Part shown: positions 42,672 through 43,894 of the stretch, one piece after another
Numbering within the stretch: the stretch's first letter is position 1
Layout: every line of letters begins with the position of its first letter
Source: an uncultured Clostridium sp.
GTDB lineage: Bacteria; Bacillota_I; Bacilli_A; RF39; UBA660
Reading direction: 5' to 3'
Length of the DNA stretch: 43,894 nucleotides
Assembly: GCA_905199855.1 (NCBI GenBank)
Contig: CAJKHY010000006.1
Span: 1-43,894, forward strand
Notes under the pieces: generated by a model
What the model was told of the DNA's origin: nothing
The model's database searches: none
What the model saw: the letters and a program-made list of their open reading frames with translations, nothing else
Position numbers and translations under genes: made by a program

Positions 42672-42800
42672 ATGTTATGGTTTAATAATAAAGAAAGAGT
42701 TAAATTAAAAGAAGAAATAAAAGAGATTGATAAACAAAAAGAAGAAAATAGAAAAGAAAAAGAACACGAAACATTCCACCGCTCTAAATACAAAAATTAA
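42672..42800 (+). CDS. Small charged protein (42 aa)
   Basis: ATG 42672 follows TTAGGAGG with about 9 bases; the stop is TAA 42798-42800. The peptide starts MLWFNNKERVKLKEEIKEID and is almost entirely Lys/Glu, so one helix or coiled coil is likely. It has a good promoter and ribosome site. The stop falls at, or is created by, the junction with the foreign right-hand DNA, so the true C-terminus may be different. No family is recognised. Confidence 0.55.
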   Translation: MLWFNNKERVKLKEEIKEIDKQKEENRKEKEHETFHRSKYKN

Positions 42801-42806
42801 AGGACG
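42796..42806. other. Abrupt composition break, probable assembly junction
   Basis: To the left, composition and codon use match the rest of the window. To the right the DNA is about half G+C, with many CGG, CCG and ATC codons, and a gene that begins in mid-domain. The window ends 1.1 kb later. Confidence 0.75.
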
Positions 42807-43894
42807 GCAAAAAAGGCATGGGAAAATATAGAACCATACCGCAGGCGTCGCAAACGAAACAGGAAATATACATTCGGACAACAATGGAGCGATAAAGTAA
42901 CGTTACCGGACGGAAGAACGATAACCGAAGAACAATATTTGAAAGAACAAGGGAAAGTCCCCTTAAAAAACAATCTGATCCGTCAACTGGTAAAGAACGT
43001 CATCGGACAATTCCGAAGCACTCAAACTCAACCGGTATGCATCTCCAGAGACCGGAACGAACAACAATTAGGAGAACTGATGAGCATAGCCCTCGAATAT
43101 GTTTATCAACATAACCGAATGTGGGAAATCGACGGCAGGACTCTCGAAGAATTTCTGATCTCGGGAAGCTGCTTCCACAAAATAGTTTACGGCAAAAGGC
43201 GAAATAAAACGGATGTATGGATCAACGAAATAAACCCGAACCGAATTTTCTTTAACAATATGGAAGATATACGACATTGGGATTGCACAATGATAGGTGA
43301 ACTGCATGATGTACCTATCGCAACAATCTTATCCAATTTTTCGGGAGGCTCTCGCAAACGGGCTTCCCGTCTCCGGGAAATTTACAGTAATGCCAATCAA
43401 GAAGAACTGTACCGTCAATATTCAAACCTGACCACGGAGCGGATCGACAATCTCGACTTTCTGATTCCCGGAGAAGACCACCTCTGCCGGGTAATAGAAA
43501 TATGGAGACTCGAAAATCGTGAACGGTTAAAATGCCATGATACTTTGACCGGAAAACTTTATAAAGAAGAAATAGACCGTTTACCGGCCATCGAAGCGGA
43601 AAACAGAAAAAGAATCTCCGATGCCGGAAAAGCAGGTATCGACAGTAAAGACGTACCGCTGATCCGCACCGAATGGTTTATCGACCAGTTTTGGTATTAT
43701 CGCTTTTTCTCTCCTTTCGGAGACATTTTGGATGAAGGAGAGACCCCGTACTGGCACGGAGAACACCCTTACAGCATGCGGCTTTATCCGCTTATCGACG
43801 GAGAAATTCATTCTTTTGTCGAAGACATCATCGACCAGCAACGATATATAAACCGACTGATTACATTGGTTGATTTTATCATGGGATCGAGTGC
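42801..43894 (+). CDS. Phage portal-like protein, fragment open at both ends
   Basis: The frame 42801-43894 has no stop for 364 codons and no start: it opens directly with RTAKKAWENIEPYRRRRKRN. Later segments are NNLIRQLVKNVIGQFRS, FLISGSCFHKIVYGKR, WINEINPNRIFFNNMEDIRH, LCRVIEIWRLE and EDIIDQQRYINRLITLVDF. This matches my memory of P22-type portal proteins of Bacteroides phages and prophages, which form the DNA-entry ring of the capsid. The 3' end runs off the window. The function is moderately sure; the foreign origin is very likely. Confidence 0.65.

Noticed and set aside
43068..43841. Minus-strand open frames in the GC-rich right end
   Set aside because: They are shadows of the 364-codon plus-strand portal-like frame, which has consistent codon use and conserved-looking motifs.

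Overview
The window is about 42.8 kb of a very AT-rich bacterial chromosome, followed by about 1.1 kb of unrelated, GC-richer DNA at the right end. One 60-base line counted by hand in leuS has 17 G+C; one line in the last kilobase has 30. The chromosomal part looks like an uncultured, low-GC member of the Bacillota (Bacilli side). Evidence is the Bacillus-like gene order (dnaG-rpoD-trmK, nfo next to a yqfT-like gene, ybeY-cdd-era-yqzL-recO, rpsU-yqeY), T-box leaders, a class B penicillin-binding protein and a SpoIVB peptidase. UGA is used as stop (dnaG, pfkB, recG promoter-side genes) and UGG for Trp, so this is not Mycoplasma code. The exact lineage cannot be fixed; a gut RF39-like group is only my inference.

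Layout. 1-6.3 kb: end of a coiled-coil gene, polysaccharide deacetylase, dCMP deaminase, a leader RNA cassette before a surface LRR protein broken by an in-frame stop, then sugar kinase, Smr protein, endonuclease IV and (minus strand) a DUF2624-like gene. 6.4-10.8 kb: PBP2 from a consensus promoter, a repeat-rich spacer, an AAA/DUF4143 ATPase, and a second copy of the leader cassette before a truncated surface gene. 10.8-16.4 kb: queA, then dnaG-rpoD-trmK, convergent with spoIVB. 16.6-21.4 kb: a ZIP metal-transporter gene split by a 3,988-bp element. The element carries a large serine recombinase, a GNAT acetyltransferase, two ASCH-domain proteins and a repeat-rich control region. 21.4-28.4 kb: lipoprotein, gpmI, vanZ, ybeY, cdd, era, yqzL, a recO fused to a DUF212 domain, and a tail-anchored protein. 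28.5-31.1 kb: tRNA-Lys, tRNA-Ile, tRNA-Glu and a Thr T-box with thrS. 31.3-34.1 kb: a bacteriocin-type locus (C39 peptidase ABC exporter, small accessory protein, two double-glycine-leader peptides). 34.2-42.8 kb: rpsU-yqeY, recG, a GH31 enzyme with altered active-site motifs, a Leu T-box with a small membrane protein and leuS, and a 42-aa ORF. 42.8-43.9 kb: a 5'-truncated phage portal-like gene, Bacteroides-phage-like in character, probably an assembly chimera.

The points most worth following up are: (1) the two-peptide bacteriocin locus; (2) the small serine-recombinase element whose removal restores an uninterrupted 248-codon ZIP gene in frame; (3) two genes in that element that have strong ribosome binding sites but ATA in the start position; (4) the RecO-DUF212 fusion; and (5) the duplicated leader cassette with a 43-codon ORF ending in a terminator hairpin just ahead of surface-protein genes.
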